A stretch of 7,598 bases of DNA from UBA3537 sp049889395 (GCA_049889395.1 JBMHDM010000035.1:1-7598); one strand, 5' to 3'. Numbered from the stretch's first letter, positions 1 to 6,211 are shown. The notes: a model not told the origin generated them from the sequence alone. Numbers and translations are program-made.

Positions 1-276
1 TGAGCCCGTAAGAGTGGTCTTTCTACCAGTTTTAGTGGCAAAGAAAGCAGTCAAAAATCGCATGGCTGTGCCGGCGTGGTGGATATCAATCTCATCCGAT
101 TTAGACCATATGGCTTCTCGCATCAGGGTACTATCATCAGAGTTGGACAAGTTTTTGATGGTCAATCCTTCAAAGAGCGCTTGTAACATCAATATTCTGT
201 TAGACTCGCTTTTTGAGCCGGTTATTTTGAGAGATGAGGAGACGTTTATTTTAGATTTATTGATAAAAAGTTGCAC
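1..276 (-). CDS. aroA: EPSP synthase (3-phosphoshikimate 1-carboxyvinyltransferase), N-terminal part, runs off the left edge
   Basis: AroA transfers the enolpyruvyl group of PEP to shikimate-3-phosphate, the sixth step of the shikimate pathway, in the cytoplasm. The minus strand reads 92 codons from a GTG at 276 to the window edge. The substrate-binding signature GSKSESNR lies at residues 20-27 and AGTAMRFLTAFFA at about 69-81; both are typical of the EPSP synthase N-terminal domain. The GTG start is forced: an in-frame TAA at 283-285 lies just upstream and the two codons between (AAT, AAG) are not starts. The gene begins 1 nt after the mazG-like stop, so translational coupling is likely. About three quarters of the protein is missing because of the window edge, not a mutation. 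An opposite-strand reading frame over this stretch is only a shadow. The assignment is very secure. Confidence 0.93.
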   Translation of the reverse strand, partial: MQLFINKSKINVSSSLKITGSKSESNRILMLQALFEGLTIKNLSNSDDSTLMREAIWSKSDEIDIHHAGTAMRFLTAFFATKTGRKTTLTGS

Positions 277-277
277 C

Positions 278-604
278 TTATTTTAACTTTGTGTTGGAGT
301 GGTGACGATCATGATCACGCTTTGTCTTTAGGTATAATTTTTTGTCAAATGCTGCTTGTAAGTCAACGCCAGTTTGATTGGCCAAACATAGAACAACAAA
401 AATAACATCGGCTAATTCCTCTCCCAAATCTTTTGTCTTATCGCTTTCTTTTTCGCTTTGTTCACCATACCGCCTCGCAATAATTCTAGCGACCTCTCCT
501 ACCTCTTCAGTAAGCTGAGCCATATTGGTCAATTCATTAAAATATCGCACGCCATGGGTTTTAATCCAATCGTCTACAATTTGTTGTGCATTTTGAAGGT
601 TCAT
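278..604 (-). CDS. MazG-like nucleotide pyrophosphohydrolase
   Basis: This is a small all-alpha NTP pyrophosphohydrolase (108 aa) of the MazG/dUTPase-like superfamily. Such enzymes cleave (d)NTPs to the monophosphate and pyrophosphate, often as house-cleaning enzymes; the substrate here is unknown. The metal-binding pattern ExxE...ExxD is intact: E34 and E37 in EEVGEVAR, then E63 and D66 in EELADV. A charged C-terminal segment with KRDHDRH (residues 95-101) is common in this single-domain branch. The length fits the single-domain form rather than the two-domain E. coli MazG. The gene follows dtd after 76 bp and is followed by aroA after 1 nt. The start at 604 gives the usual N-terminus (MNLQNAQQIVDDWI). 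The biological role beside aroA and dtd cannot be told from the sequence. Confidence 0.88.
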   Translation of the reverse strand: MNLQNAQQIVDDWIKTHGVRYFNELTNMAQLTEEVGEVARIIARRYGEQSEKESDKTKDLGEELADVIFVVLCLANQTGVDLQAAFDKKLYLKTKRDHDRHHSNTKLK

Positions 605-680
605 AGCTGCATTTTATTAAAAGATCTAATTTAGTCAATGTCTTTTGGAAATCAAATATTAACGCCACAAATAAATGGAT

Positions 681-1133
681 TTATTCTCTGTTTTTTGTGT
701 CAATGATTAAGGTTACTGGGCCGTCATTTAATAGCTCCACTTTCATGTCAGCTCCAAAGGTTCCTGTTTGTATGGTTTGGTTTAAATCGCTTTGTAAATG
801 CTCAACAAATTGTTCGTACAAAGGTAACGCGATATATGGTTTTGCGGCCTTGATGTAGCTGGGACGATTGCCCTTTTTGGTTGAAGCATGGAGAGTAAAT
901 TGACTGACAACTAAGGCCTGACCTTGTGTTTCTTTCAACGACAGATTCATTATTCCTTGATCATCATTAAAAATCCTGATGTTTGATATTTTATTACACA
1001 ACCAGTCCATATCGTTTTGAGTATCGTCTTTAACAATCCCCAGAAAAATTAATAGCCCAGATTCAATCTGACCTACAATTTCTTGGCCCACTTTAACTTT
1101 TGCAGCTGAAACACGTTGAATGACTGCTTTCAT
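681..1133 (-). CDS. dtd: D-aminoacyl-tRNA deacylase
   Basis: DTD hydrolyses D-amino acids, classically D-Tyr, and mischarged Gly from tRNA, which keeps D-residues out of protein. The 150-aa length is normal for the family. It opens with the conserved MKAVIQRVSAAKV, has the SQFTL motif at residues 77-81, the KGNRPSY stretch at 87-93, and the Gly-cisPro motif (GPVT, G138-P139) near the end that rejects L-aminoacyl substrates. The ATG at 1133 overlaps the rsgA stop in an ATGA arrangement, so the two are probably translationally coupled. Its place next to tyrosine and phenylalanine biosynthesis genes suits a D-Tyr-tRNA proofreader, but that link is inference. No strong terminator is visible in the 76 bp after it, so transcription may continue into the mazG-like gene and aroA. 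Confidence 0.95.
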   Translation of the reverse strand: MKAVIQRVSAAKVKVGQEIVGQIESGLLIFLGIVKDDTQNDMDWLCNKISNIRIFNDDQGIMNLSLKETQGQALVVSQFTLHASTKKGNRPSYIKAAKPYIALPLYEQFVEHLQSDLNQTIQTGTFGADMKVELLNDGPVTLIIDTKNRE

Positions 1134-2080
1134 TGATGGTTATAAGAATCGGTTCTATAAATGGAGTCTTCTCCATCTAAAATTTGAGTGTAAGATTGAT
1201 ATCTAGATGGCGCAATCTCCTTATTATCAAGCGCCGTTTTTATAGCACATTTGGGTTCGTGTACATGCAAACAGTTATGAAATTTACACTGAGGCTTTAA
1301 AGCAAAAAATTCAGGAAAATATTGATCCAACTCATGTGGTTCTATATCTACAACACCAAAGCCCTTGATACCAGGTGTGTCTATTATGCGAGCCCCAAAA
1401 CTCAAGTCAAACATTTCTGCAAAAGTTGTGGTGTGCTGGCCTTGCTGATGGCTTCCAGAAATCGCTTTTGTTTTTAAATTCAACGATGGCTCTATAGCAT
1501 TGACTAATGTCGATTTTCCAATTCCAGAATGCCCAGAAAACATACTAGTCTTATTTTTCATCATATTTTTTATGGGACCTAAATTTTCGGCCTTTATGGC
1601 AGATATTTTGATGCATTCATATCCTATTGAGGAATAAATTTGTGTTAAATTTTCAACAGTGTTTTTTGGATTTGCTCCATAGGCATCCATCTTGTTAAAT
1701 ACCAAAATAACTTTGATACCATAGGCCTCTGCAGTGACCAAAAAACGATCTATAAAACTCGTAAATGTTGGTGGATTATCAATTGTGACTAATAGAAAAA
1801 CAAGATCAATATTACTAGCAATAATATGGGTTTGCTTGGATAGATTAACCGATTTTCTTACAATATAATTTTGACGTGGATTAATGGCTTTTATAACGCC
1901 CGTTTGGTTGTCATTTTGGGTTTCTAGCTCAAAATGGACTACATCTCCCACAGCAATCGGGTTGGTACTTTTTATACCCTCCATCCGAAACTTGCCTTTT
2001 ATACGACAATCAAAAAAAGTACCGTCTGAAGTTTTAACAGAATACCAACTCCCTGTAGATTTGTAGACAGTTCCAATCAT
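1130..2080 (-). CDS. rsgA: Ribosome small subunit-dependent GTPase A
   Basis: RsgA (YjeQ/YloQ) is a circularly permuted GTPase that binds the 30S subunit late in its assembly and checks the decoding centre. The 316-aa protein has an N-terminal OB-fold (about 1-70). The permuted G-motifs follow in the expected order: NKMD (129-132, G4), SA (160-161, G5), the P-loop GHSGIGKST (183-191, G1) and DTPG (234-237, G3). The C-terminal zinc-binding set is C265, C270, H272 and C278. All key residues look intact. It is the first gene after the terminator of the aromatic operon and probably has its own promoter in the 66 bp between. Its stop overlaps the dtd start by 4 nt. The start at 2080 gives the usual short N-terminus (MIGTVYKSTG); a second ATG at 2084 is out of frame. 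Confidence 0.96.
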   Translation of the reverse strand: MIGTVYKSTGSWYSVKTSDGTFFDCRIKGKFRMEGIKSTNPIAVGDVVHFELETQNDNQTGVIKAINPRQNYIVRKSVNLSKQTHIIASNIDLVFLLVTIDNPPTFTSFIDRFLVTAEAYGIKVILVFNKMDAYGANPKNTVENLTQIYSSIGYECIKISAIKAENLGPIKNMMKNKTSMFSGHSGIGKSTLVNAIEPSLNLKTKAISGSHQQGQHTTTFAEMFDLSFGARIIDTPGIKGFGVVDIEPHELDQYFPEFFALKPQCKFHNCLHVHEPKCAIKTALDNKEIAPSRYQSYTQILDGEDSIYRTDSYNHQ

Positions 2081-2101
2081 TCATACAATTTTATATCTTC
2101 A

Positions 2102-2130
2102 CAAAGAAACAAATTTCTTTTTACTTCAAA
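2102..2130 (-). promoter_or_regulatory. Possible Bacteroidota-type promoter for rsgA-dtd
   Basis: Reading the minus strand, a TTTG box (2130-2127) is followed after 17 nt by TTTCTTTG (2109-2102). This resembles the Bacteroidota pattern TTG, 17-23 nt, TAnnTTTG, with one mismatch in the -7 box. It lies between the upstream terminator and the rsgA start, 21 nt before the ATG, where a promoter is expected. The same stretch is part of a perfect 7-bp inverted repeat (AAAGAAA, 4-nt spacer, TTTCTTT, 2103-2120), which could be chance in AT-rich DNA or a small operator. Weak evidence. Confidence 0.3.
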
Positions 2131-2146
2131 TGTTTTTATTAAAATC

Positions 2147-2169
2147 AAAAAAAGGATGCTTTCGCATCC
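2147..2169 (-). terminator. Intrinsic terminator of the aromatic operon
   Basis: On the minus strand the RNA reads GGATGC, loop GAAA, GCATCC, followed by seven U's (2153-2147). This is a perfect 6-bp GC-rich stem closed by a stable GNRA tetraloop. It starts 5 nt after the stop codon of the DAHP synthase-chorismate mutase gene. It separates the pheA-to-DAHP synthase operon from rsgA and the genes beyond. On the plus strand there is no T-run after the stem, so the terminator works in one direction. Confidence 0.9.
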
Positions 2170-2174
2170 CTCAA

Positions 2175-3257
2175 TTATCTCTCAAGAACTTGTTTTTGAT
2201 GATTAATTGATTCTTGATGTATCGCTTTAAAAAGCTTCAGTATAAATTCTTCACTGAGGTTGTGCTGTTCTCCTTCTAGAACCATTTTACCTAGAATTTC
2301 ATTCCAACGTTTGCTTTGCAAAACAGCTACATTTTTTTCCTTTTTTAGGACTCCAATAGCTTCAGCTACTTTCATCCGTTTTCCTAAAGTTTCAAGCAGC
2401 AAATTATCAGTAACATCAATTTGTGCCCTAAGATTTTGAAGTTTATTAGTATAGTCGGCTTCGGTAGTGCTTTCTTGACGAATTTTTAAATCTTTAGTGT
2501 ATTGAATTAGGGTTTGTGGCGTAATTTGTTGAGCAGCATCACTCCAAGCATTGTCGGGGTCATGATGGGTTTCTATCATTAATCCATCAAAATTTAAGTC
2601 CAAAGCTGTTTGACAAATATCAAACACTAAGTCTCTTTTTCCTGTAATATGTGAAGGATCATTAATTAAGGGCAAATCTGGAAAACGGCGTTGCAATTCA
2701 ATGGCCAATTGCCACTCTGGATTGTTTCTATATTTCGTTTTTTCATACGTTGAAAATCCGCGATGAATAACACCTAATTTCTTGATATTGGCAGAAGCCA
2801 AACGCTCCACGGCACCTAGCCATAAGGATAAATCTGGATTAACAGGGTTTTTGATTAGTACGATTTTATCGGTTCCTTCTAGAGCATCTGCAATTTCTTG
2901 CACAATAAATGGACTTACTGTAGAGCGAGCTCCAATCCAAAGCAAGTCTATATCGTGATCAAGTGCTAATTCTACGTGTGCACGGTTGGCGACTTCTGTT
3001 GCCGTTTTAAGGCCAGTTTCAGCTTTAACTTTTTGAAGCCACTTGAGCCCCAATGCGCCAACCCCCTCAAAATTACCGGGTCGTGTTCTTGGTTTCCAGA
3101 TACCAGCCCGAAAATAACTGACATCAGAGTCTTTTAGCTCATGAGCTATTTTTAACACTTGATCTTCGGTTTCTGCACTGCACGGCCCAGCGATGACTAA
3201 CGGATGACTCAATTTTAGGTCATCTAGCCAGGTTCGTAATGTTTTGCTGTTTTCCAT
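2175..3257 (-). CDS. Bifunctional DAHP synthase (type I-beta) / chorismate mutase (AroQ)
   Basis: This enzyme opens the shikimate pathway (PEP plus erythrose-4-phosphate to DAHP) and also turns chorismate into prephenate. The N-terminal barrel (about 1-260) has GPCS (24-27), KPRTRP (55-60), IKNPVNPD (135-142), HRGFS (165-169) and DPSH (200-203). The likely metal ligands C26, H203, E229 and D235 are all present. The C-terminal segment (about 268-355) is an AroQ-type helical chorismate mutase with R277 (LRAQID), R294, K305 and R317 in the expected places. The 360-aa length is normal for this fusion in Bacteroidota. There is no N-terminal ACT or other classical allosteric domain, so the mutase domain may carry the feedback response, as in related fusions; this is inferred. 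It is the last gene of the operon, 11 bp after tyrA, and is followed at once by a terminator. Confidence 0.95.
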   Translation of the reverse strand: MENSKTLRTWLDDLKLSHPLVIAGPCSAETEDQVLKIAHELKDSDVSYFRAGIWKPRTRPGNFEGVGALGLKWLQKVKAETGLKTATEVANRAHVELALDHDIDLLWIGARSTVSPFIVQEIADALEGTDKIVLIKNPVNPDLSLWLGAVERLASANIKKLGVIHRGFSTYEKTKYRNNPEWQLAIELQRRFPDLPLINDPSHITGKRDLVFDICQTALDLNFDGLMIETHHDPDNAWSDAAQQITPQTLIQYTKDLKIRQESTTEADYTNKLQNLRAQIDVTDNLLLETLGKRMKVAEAIGVLKKEKNVAVLQSKRWNEILGKMVLEGEQHNLSEEFILKLFKAIHQESINHQKQVLER

Positions 3258-3268
3258 AATTTTTGGAT

Positions 3269-4120
3269 TTAAGAAATTCCTTTTAAAATTGTTTTAATAT
3301 AATTGGTATTTTTCATTTCGTTTTTGATGCCGTCAAAGTCTTCTTTTTCCATCAAAGATTTAAATTGTTTTAAATTTTGAATGTATTCGTCGAGTGTTTC
3401 AATAACATTGGTTTTATTTTGTTCAAAAATGGGAGTCCACATTTCCGGAGAACTTTTGGCTAATCGCACAGTAGATTCAAATCCACTTCCTGCCATATCG
3501 AAAATGTTACGTTCATTTTTTTCCTTTTCAATGACAGTTTTTCCCAACATAAATGAGCTGATATGAGACAAGTGAGACACATAAGCAATATGCTTGTCGT
3601 GATCCTTTGCGTTCATGTATCGGATGTTCATCCCAAAGGATTCAAAAACTGAAGTGGCCTTAAGTACTAAATCTGTTCGGGTTTGATCCATATCGCAAAT
3701 GATATTGGTTTTGTTTTTAAACAATCCGCTATGTGCTGCGTTTGGTCCCGAGAATTCTGTTCCAGCTATAGGGTGATTGGCTAAAAATTGGTTACGCTTT
3801 GGATGAGTTTTCACCGCTTCACATATGGTTGATTTTGTTGATCCCATATCTATCACCAAGGCTTGATCATTGACTATGTCAAGTACGCTTGGTAATAATT
3901 CTAATGTGGCATTTACAGGAATCGCTAAGACTACTAAATCTGCTTTTGCTAAATCTGAAAAATTAGCTTTTTTATGAATCAAATTTAATTTTAAAGCGGT
4001 CGCTATATTAGATTCATTTTGGTCTATACCATAAATAATGACATCTGGATTTAAAGCCTTATAATCTAAAGCAAAACTTCCTCCTATGAGTCCAACGCCT
4101 ATAATGTAAATATTATTCAT
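3269..4120 (-). CDS. tyrA: Prephenate dehydrogenase
   Basis: TyrA oxidatively decarboxylates prephenate to 4-hydroxyphenylpyruvate, the committed step to tyrosine. The 283-aa protein starts with a Rossmann glycine motif (GVGLIGGS, 8-15). An acidic residue at D33 after the second strand fits NAD rather than NADP use. The family motif HPIAGTEFSGP lies at 116-126, and the helical second half carries HDKHIAYVSHLSH (174-186) and GSGFESTVRLA (211-221) with the substrate-binding Arg. There is no clear C-terminal ACT domain and no fused chorismate mutase; that activity sits in the next gene. The ATG overlaps the aminotransferase stop by 4 nt, so the genes are coupled. Arogenate dehydrogenase is a possible alternative, but the operon context favours prephenate. 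Confidence 0.93.
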   Translation of the reverse strand: MNNIYIIGVGLIGGSFALDYKALNPDVIIYGIDQNESNIATALKLNLIHKKANFSDLAKADLVVLAIPVNATLELLPSVLDIVNDQALVIDMGSTKSTICEAVKTHPKRNQFLANHPIAGTEFSGPNAAHSGLFKNKTNIICDMDQTRTDLVLKATSVFESFGMNIRYMNAKDHDKHIAYVSHLSHISSFMLGKTVIEKEKNERNIFDMAGSGFESTVRLAKSSPEMWTPIFEQNKTNVIETLDEYIQNLKQFKSLMEKEDFDGIKNEMKNTNYIKTILKGIS

Positions 4121-5262
4121 AGTGTACGATTAATAGCTTCATTTATGGATTGTTCTGTAGCACAAAGAGAAAAACGAATGTAGCCATTACCGTTGGAACC
4201 AAAAATAGTTCCTGGTGCTATAAATATATTTTTCTCGTAGAGTAATTGGTCTGTAAATTGTTCCGATTTGGTTCCGTTGGGTAATTTCGCCCAAACGAAC
4301 ATACCACATGAAGCCGTGTCAAATTCACAATTTAGCTGAGTAGCCAATTTCCAAACCAGATGGCGGCGTTTTTCATAAATACTGTTCAAGTGAGCAAACC
4401 AGTCTTTGGATAATTTCAAAGCTTCAATAGCGCCTTTTTGGACCCCATAAAACATTCCAGAGTCCATATTGCTTTTTACTTTAATGACATTATTAATATG
4501 ATGAGCTGCACCAGACAACATTCCTACTCTCCAACCGGACATGTTAAATGTTTTACTCAAAGAATTGAGTTCAAGACAAACTGCTTTGGCACCTTCAAAA
4601 TTGAAAATACTAGTAGGATTATCATTTAAAATGAAGCTATAAGGATTATCATTTACAAGTAAAATGTCATGTGCTTTTGCAAATTGAATTAAAGCCTTTA
4701 TGTGAGATTTTGAAGCTTGAGCACCCGTTGGCATATGCGGATAATTAATCCACATTAATTTAACTTTAGATAAATCTTTTTGAGCTAGGCTGTTAAGGTT
4801 GGGGTGCCACTGTGACTCTTGGTTCAAATCATAAAATAATGGGGTAGCTCCAAGAAGTTTTGCAACGGCACTGTAGGTTGGATAGCCTGGGTTGGGAATT
4901 AGTACGGCATCCCCCTCATTAAGATAAGCCATTGAAATATGCATAATCCCTTCTTTACTACCAATAAGTGGAAGAATTTCTGAGTCAGGGTCTAATGTGA
5001 CGCCATAATGGTTTTGATAAAATCCTGAAATAGCCTCTCGTAATTCGGGCAATCCTTGATAGCTCTGATATCTATGAGCTGTAGGGTGTGAAAGACTTTG
5101 ATTTAAAGCTTTAACAACTTGTGGTGGAGGCGGTAAATCTGGACTCCCAATACCTAAATTAATTACAGGCCTGCCCTCTTCAATGAGTGCGCGTACTTCT
5201 TTCAATTTTCTTGAAAAATAGTACTCCTTGACAGTATGAATTCTTTGGGCTACGGTGCTCAT
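4117..5262 (-). CDS. PLP-dependent class I/II aminotransferase, likely aromatic
   Basis: This is a fold-type I aminotransferase of 381 aa. Visible cofactor-site motifs are GSKEG (101-105), NYPHMPTGA (173-181), D205 and Y208 in NDNPYSF, the Schiff-base lysine K237 in SLSKTF, and the substrate-carboxylate arginine R363 in YIRFS. The usual NNPTG reads HMPTG here, a common variation. General annotation would call it an aspartate or LL-diaminopimelate aminotransferase-like protein. Its position between pheA and tyrA, joined to both by ATGA overlaps, argues that it aminates phenylpyruvate and 4-hydroxyphenylpyruvate to Phe and Tyr, the final step of both branches. The aromatic specificity is inferred from context, not from a diagnostic residue. 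Confidence 0.92.
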   Translation of the reverse strand: MSTVAQRIHTVKEYYFSRKLKEVRALIEEGRPVINLGIGSPDLPPPPQVVKALNQSLSHPTAHRYQSYQGLPELREAISGFYQNHYGVTLDPDSEILPLIGSKEGIMHISMAYLNEGDAVLIPNPGYPTYSAVAKLLGATPLFYDLNQESQWHPNLNSLAQKDLSKVKLMWINYPHMPTGAQASKSHIKALIQFAKAHDILLVNDNPYSFILNDNPTSIFNFEGAKAVCLELNSLSKTFNMSGWRVGMLSGAAHHINNVIKVKSNMDSGMFYGVQKGAIEALKLSKDWFAHLNSIYEKRRHLVWKLATQLNCEFDTASCGMFVWAKLPNGTKSEQFTDQLLYEKNIFIAPGTIFGSNGNGYIRFSLCATEQSINEAINRTL

Positions 5263-6080
5263 TGCTTGGCATTTTTATATTCGCCCAAAATTTTAAACTC
5301 CTCGGCCATAATGGTCATAATGGATTTAGCTTTGTTGTAATCATCATAAGAATCAAAGGTTACATCCACAAAAAAGGCATATTTCCAAGGTGTGTCTATT
5401 TTTGGTAAAGATTGAATTTTAGTCAAATTTAGCTTACAATCACTCATGACATTGAGCATAGCAGCTAAACTTCCTCGTTTATGATCAAGCATAAATTTCA
5501 GAGACGCTTTATTGATTTGTTTTGAGCCAATCGATTGACGCTCTACAATTACAAAACGTGTTTCATTGTGTGTAATGGTTTGAATGCTATGAGCCAAAAT
5601 ATGTAATCCAAAAATATCTGCCGCGGCATGACTGGCAATCGCAGCTATCCCTTTCAAATGATCTTCCCGAATACGCTGAGCGACACCCGCAGTATCGGTA
5701 TCCTCAACCAGCTTGATATGAGGATATTGCTCAAAAAATATTTGACACTGTAAAAGAGCCATTGGATGAGAATGTACTTCATGAATATCCATGATGCTTT
5801 GCCCAGGAAGTGCCATGAGGTTGTGTTGAATGTCCAAATAGTGCTCTCCTGTGATGTGTAAATGATTCGCATCGATAAGCGCATAATTGGGGATAATAGA
5901 TCCGGCAATGGAATTTTCAATCGCCATTACTGCAACGTCAACTTTTTTTGAAGTTAGATTCTGCACAACAGCATTGAATGTCAAAAAGGGTTGAATTTCA
6001 ACAGCTGTTTCAAAATAATTTTGAACCACCAAATGATGAAACGACCCTTGAATTCCTTGTATGGCAACTTTTTTTCTCAT
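5259..6080 (-). CDS. pheA: Prephenate dehydratase with C-terminal ACT domain
   Basis: PheA decarboxylates and dehydrates prephenate to phenylpyruvate, the committed step to phenylalanine. From the ATG at 6080 the protein has 273 aa, normal for a stand-alone dehydratase. The catalytic domain shows VAIQGIQGSFHH near the start, AIENSIAGSI (53-62) and the signature NETRF with TRF at 174-176. An ACT domain follows from about residue 192. Its Phe-binding motifs diverge from the E. coli pair: GALV reads GSLA (203-206) and ESRP reads QSLP (223-226). An in-frame ATG at 6104 would add MLTSRFFF, but it lies inside the terminator hairpin and the FFF is only the U-tract read as codons, so I prefer 6080. 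It is the first gene of the operon and sits directly behind the attenuator. Its stop overlaps the next start by 4 nt. Confidence 0.93.
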   Translation of the reverse strand: MRKKVAIQGIQGSFHHLVVQNYFETAVEIQPFLTFNAVVQNLTSKKVDVAVMAIENSIAGSIIPNYALIDANHLHITGEHYLDIQHNLMALPGQSIMDIHEVHSHPMALLQCQIFFEQYPHIKLVEDTDTAGVAQRIREDHLKGIAAIASHAAADIFGLHILAHSIQTITHNETRFVIVERQSIGSKQINKASLKFMLDHKRGSLAAMLNVMSDCKLNLTKIQSLPKIDTPWKYAFFVDVTFDSYDDYNKAKSIMTIMAEEFKILGEYKNAKQ

Positions 6081-6110
6081 AAAAAAAAATCTCGATGTTA
6101 ACATCGAGAC
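6081..6110 (-). terminator. Attenuator terminator in the pheA leader
   Basis: A perfect 20-nt palindrome, TCTCGATGTTAACATCGAGA (6090-6109), is followed on the minus strand by nine T's (6089-6081). The RNA hairpin has an 8-bp stem with a UUAA loop, and the base at 6110 can add a G-U pair. On the plus strand no T-run follows, so the signal points towards pheA. It lies about 260 nt after the upstream lipoprotein gene and ends exactly at the pheA ATG. This placement fits a leader terminator better than an end-of-gene terminator for the lipoprotein operon. Confidence 0.82.
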
Positions 6111-6154
6111 CTAAATTAAATTGTATAGCTAAATTATACATGTAGCATCTCGAT
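6103..6154 (-). promoter_or_regulatory. Predicted antiterminator helix of the pheA leader
   Basis: The octamer ATCGAGAT at 6154-6147 (minus strand) exactly repeats the 3' arm of the terminator (6096-6089). It can therefore pair with the terminator's 5' arm, GTCTCGAT (6110-6103), giving 7 Watson-Crick pairs plus one G-U. This would block the terminator. Between the two arms a small hairpin TGTATA/TATACA (6140-6135 with 6127-6122) can form and bring them together. The 5' arm lies inside the leader ORF (codons 20-22), just behind the aromatic codons, where a ribosome can uncover or cover it. Confidence 0.7.
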
Positions 6155-6200
6155 CTTCTTATAATATAAGAAATAATACCAGTTATAAAATGTATAATTT
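6131..6200 (-). repeat. 11-bp inverted repeat forming leader helix 1:2
   Basis: AAATTATACAT (6200-6190, minus strand) and its perfect complement ATGTATAATTT (6141-6131) are separated by 48 nt. The first arm covers leader codons 4 to 8, including the first Tyr codon. The second arm spans the leader stop codon. A second inverted repeat, TTCTTATATTATAAGAA (6172-6156), lies in the loop. In an attenuator the long helix would compete with the antiterminator and favour the terminator when the leader is not translated. The helix is all A-U except one pair, so its stability is modest. Confidence 0.6.
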
Positions 6201-6211
6201 GCGTTTAACAT
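6134..6211 (-). CDS. Aromatic-rich leader peptide of the pheA operon (25 aa)
   Basis: A 25-codon ORF runs from ATG at 6211 to TAA at 6136-6134. Residues 6-17 read YTFYNWYYFLYY, so 9 of 12 consecutive codons are aromatic: six Tyr (6, 9, 12, 13, 16, 17), two Phe (8, 14) and one Trp (11). This density, directly before aromatic amino acid biosynthesis genes and a terminator hairpin, is the hallmark of a ribosome-mediated attenuator leader peptide such as E. coli PheL or TrpL. The peptide itself probably has no function; the speed of its translation is the signal. The run of control codons ends 6 nt before the antiterminator arm, and the stop codon lies in the competing helix. There is no Shine-Dalgarno site, as usual in this phylum. 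AT-rich DNA makes Tyr and Phe codons common, but not this clustering with Trp and matching RNA arms. Confidence 0.8.
   Translation of the reverse strand: MLNANYTFYNWYYFLYYKKIEMLHV

Noticed and set aside
14..286. 90-codon plus-strand reading frame at the left edge
   Set aside because: It is antisense to the clear AroA N-terminus with its GSKSESNR and AGTAMRFLTAFFA motifs; the plus-strand protein has no recognisable features.
605..680. Search for a promoter between dtd and the mazG-like gene
   Set aside because: TTTG boxes occur but without a TAnnTTTG partner at suitable spacing; nothing convincing.
670..685. AATAAA-TGGA-TTTATT inverted repeat at the dtd stop codon, possible terminator
   Set aside because: The stem is six A-U pairs only and no proper U-run follows on the minus strand, so it is too weak to call.
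5654..5920. 88-codon minus-strand frame inside pheA
   Set aside because: It is an out-of-frame shadow of the well-supported prephenate dehydratase.
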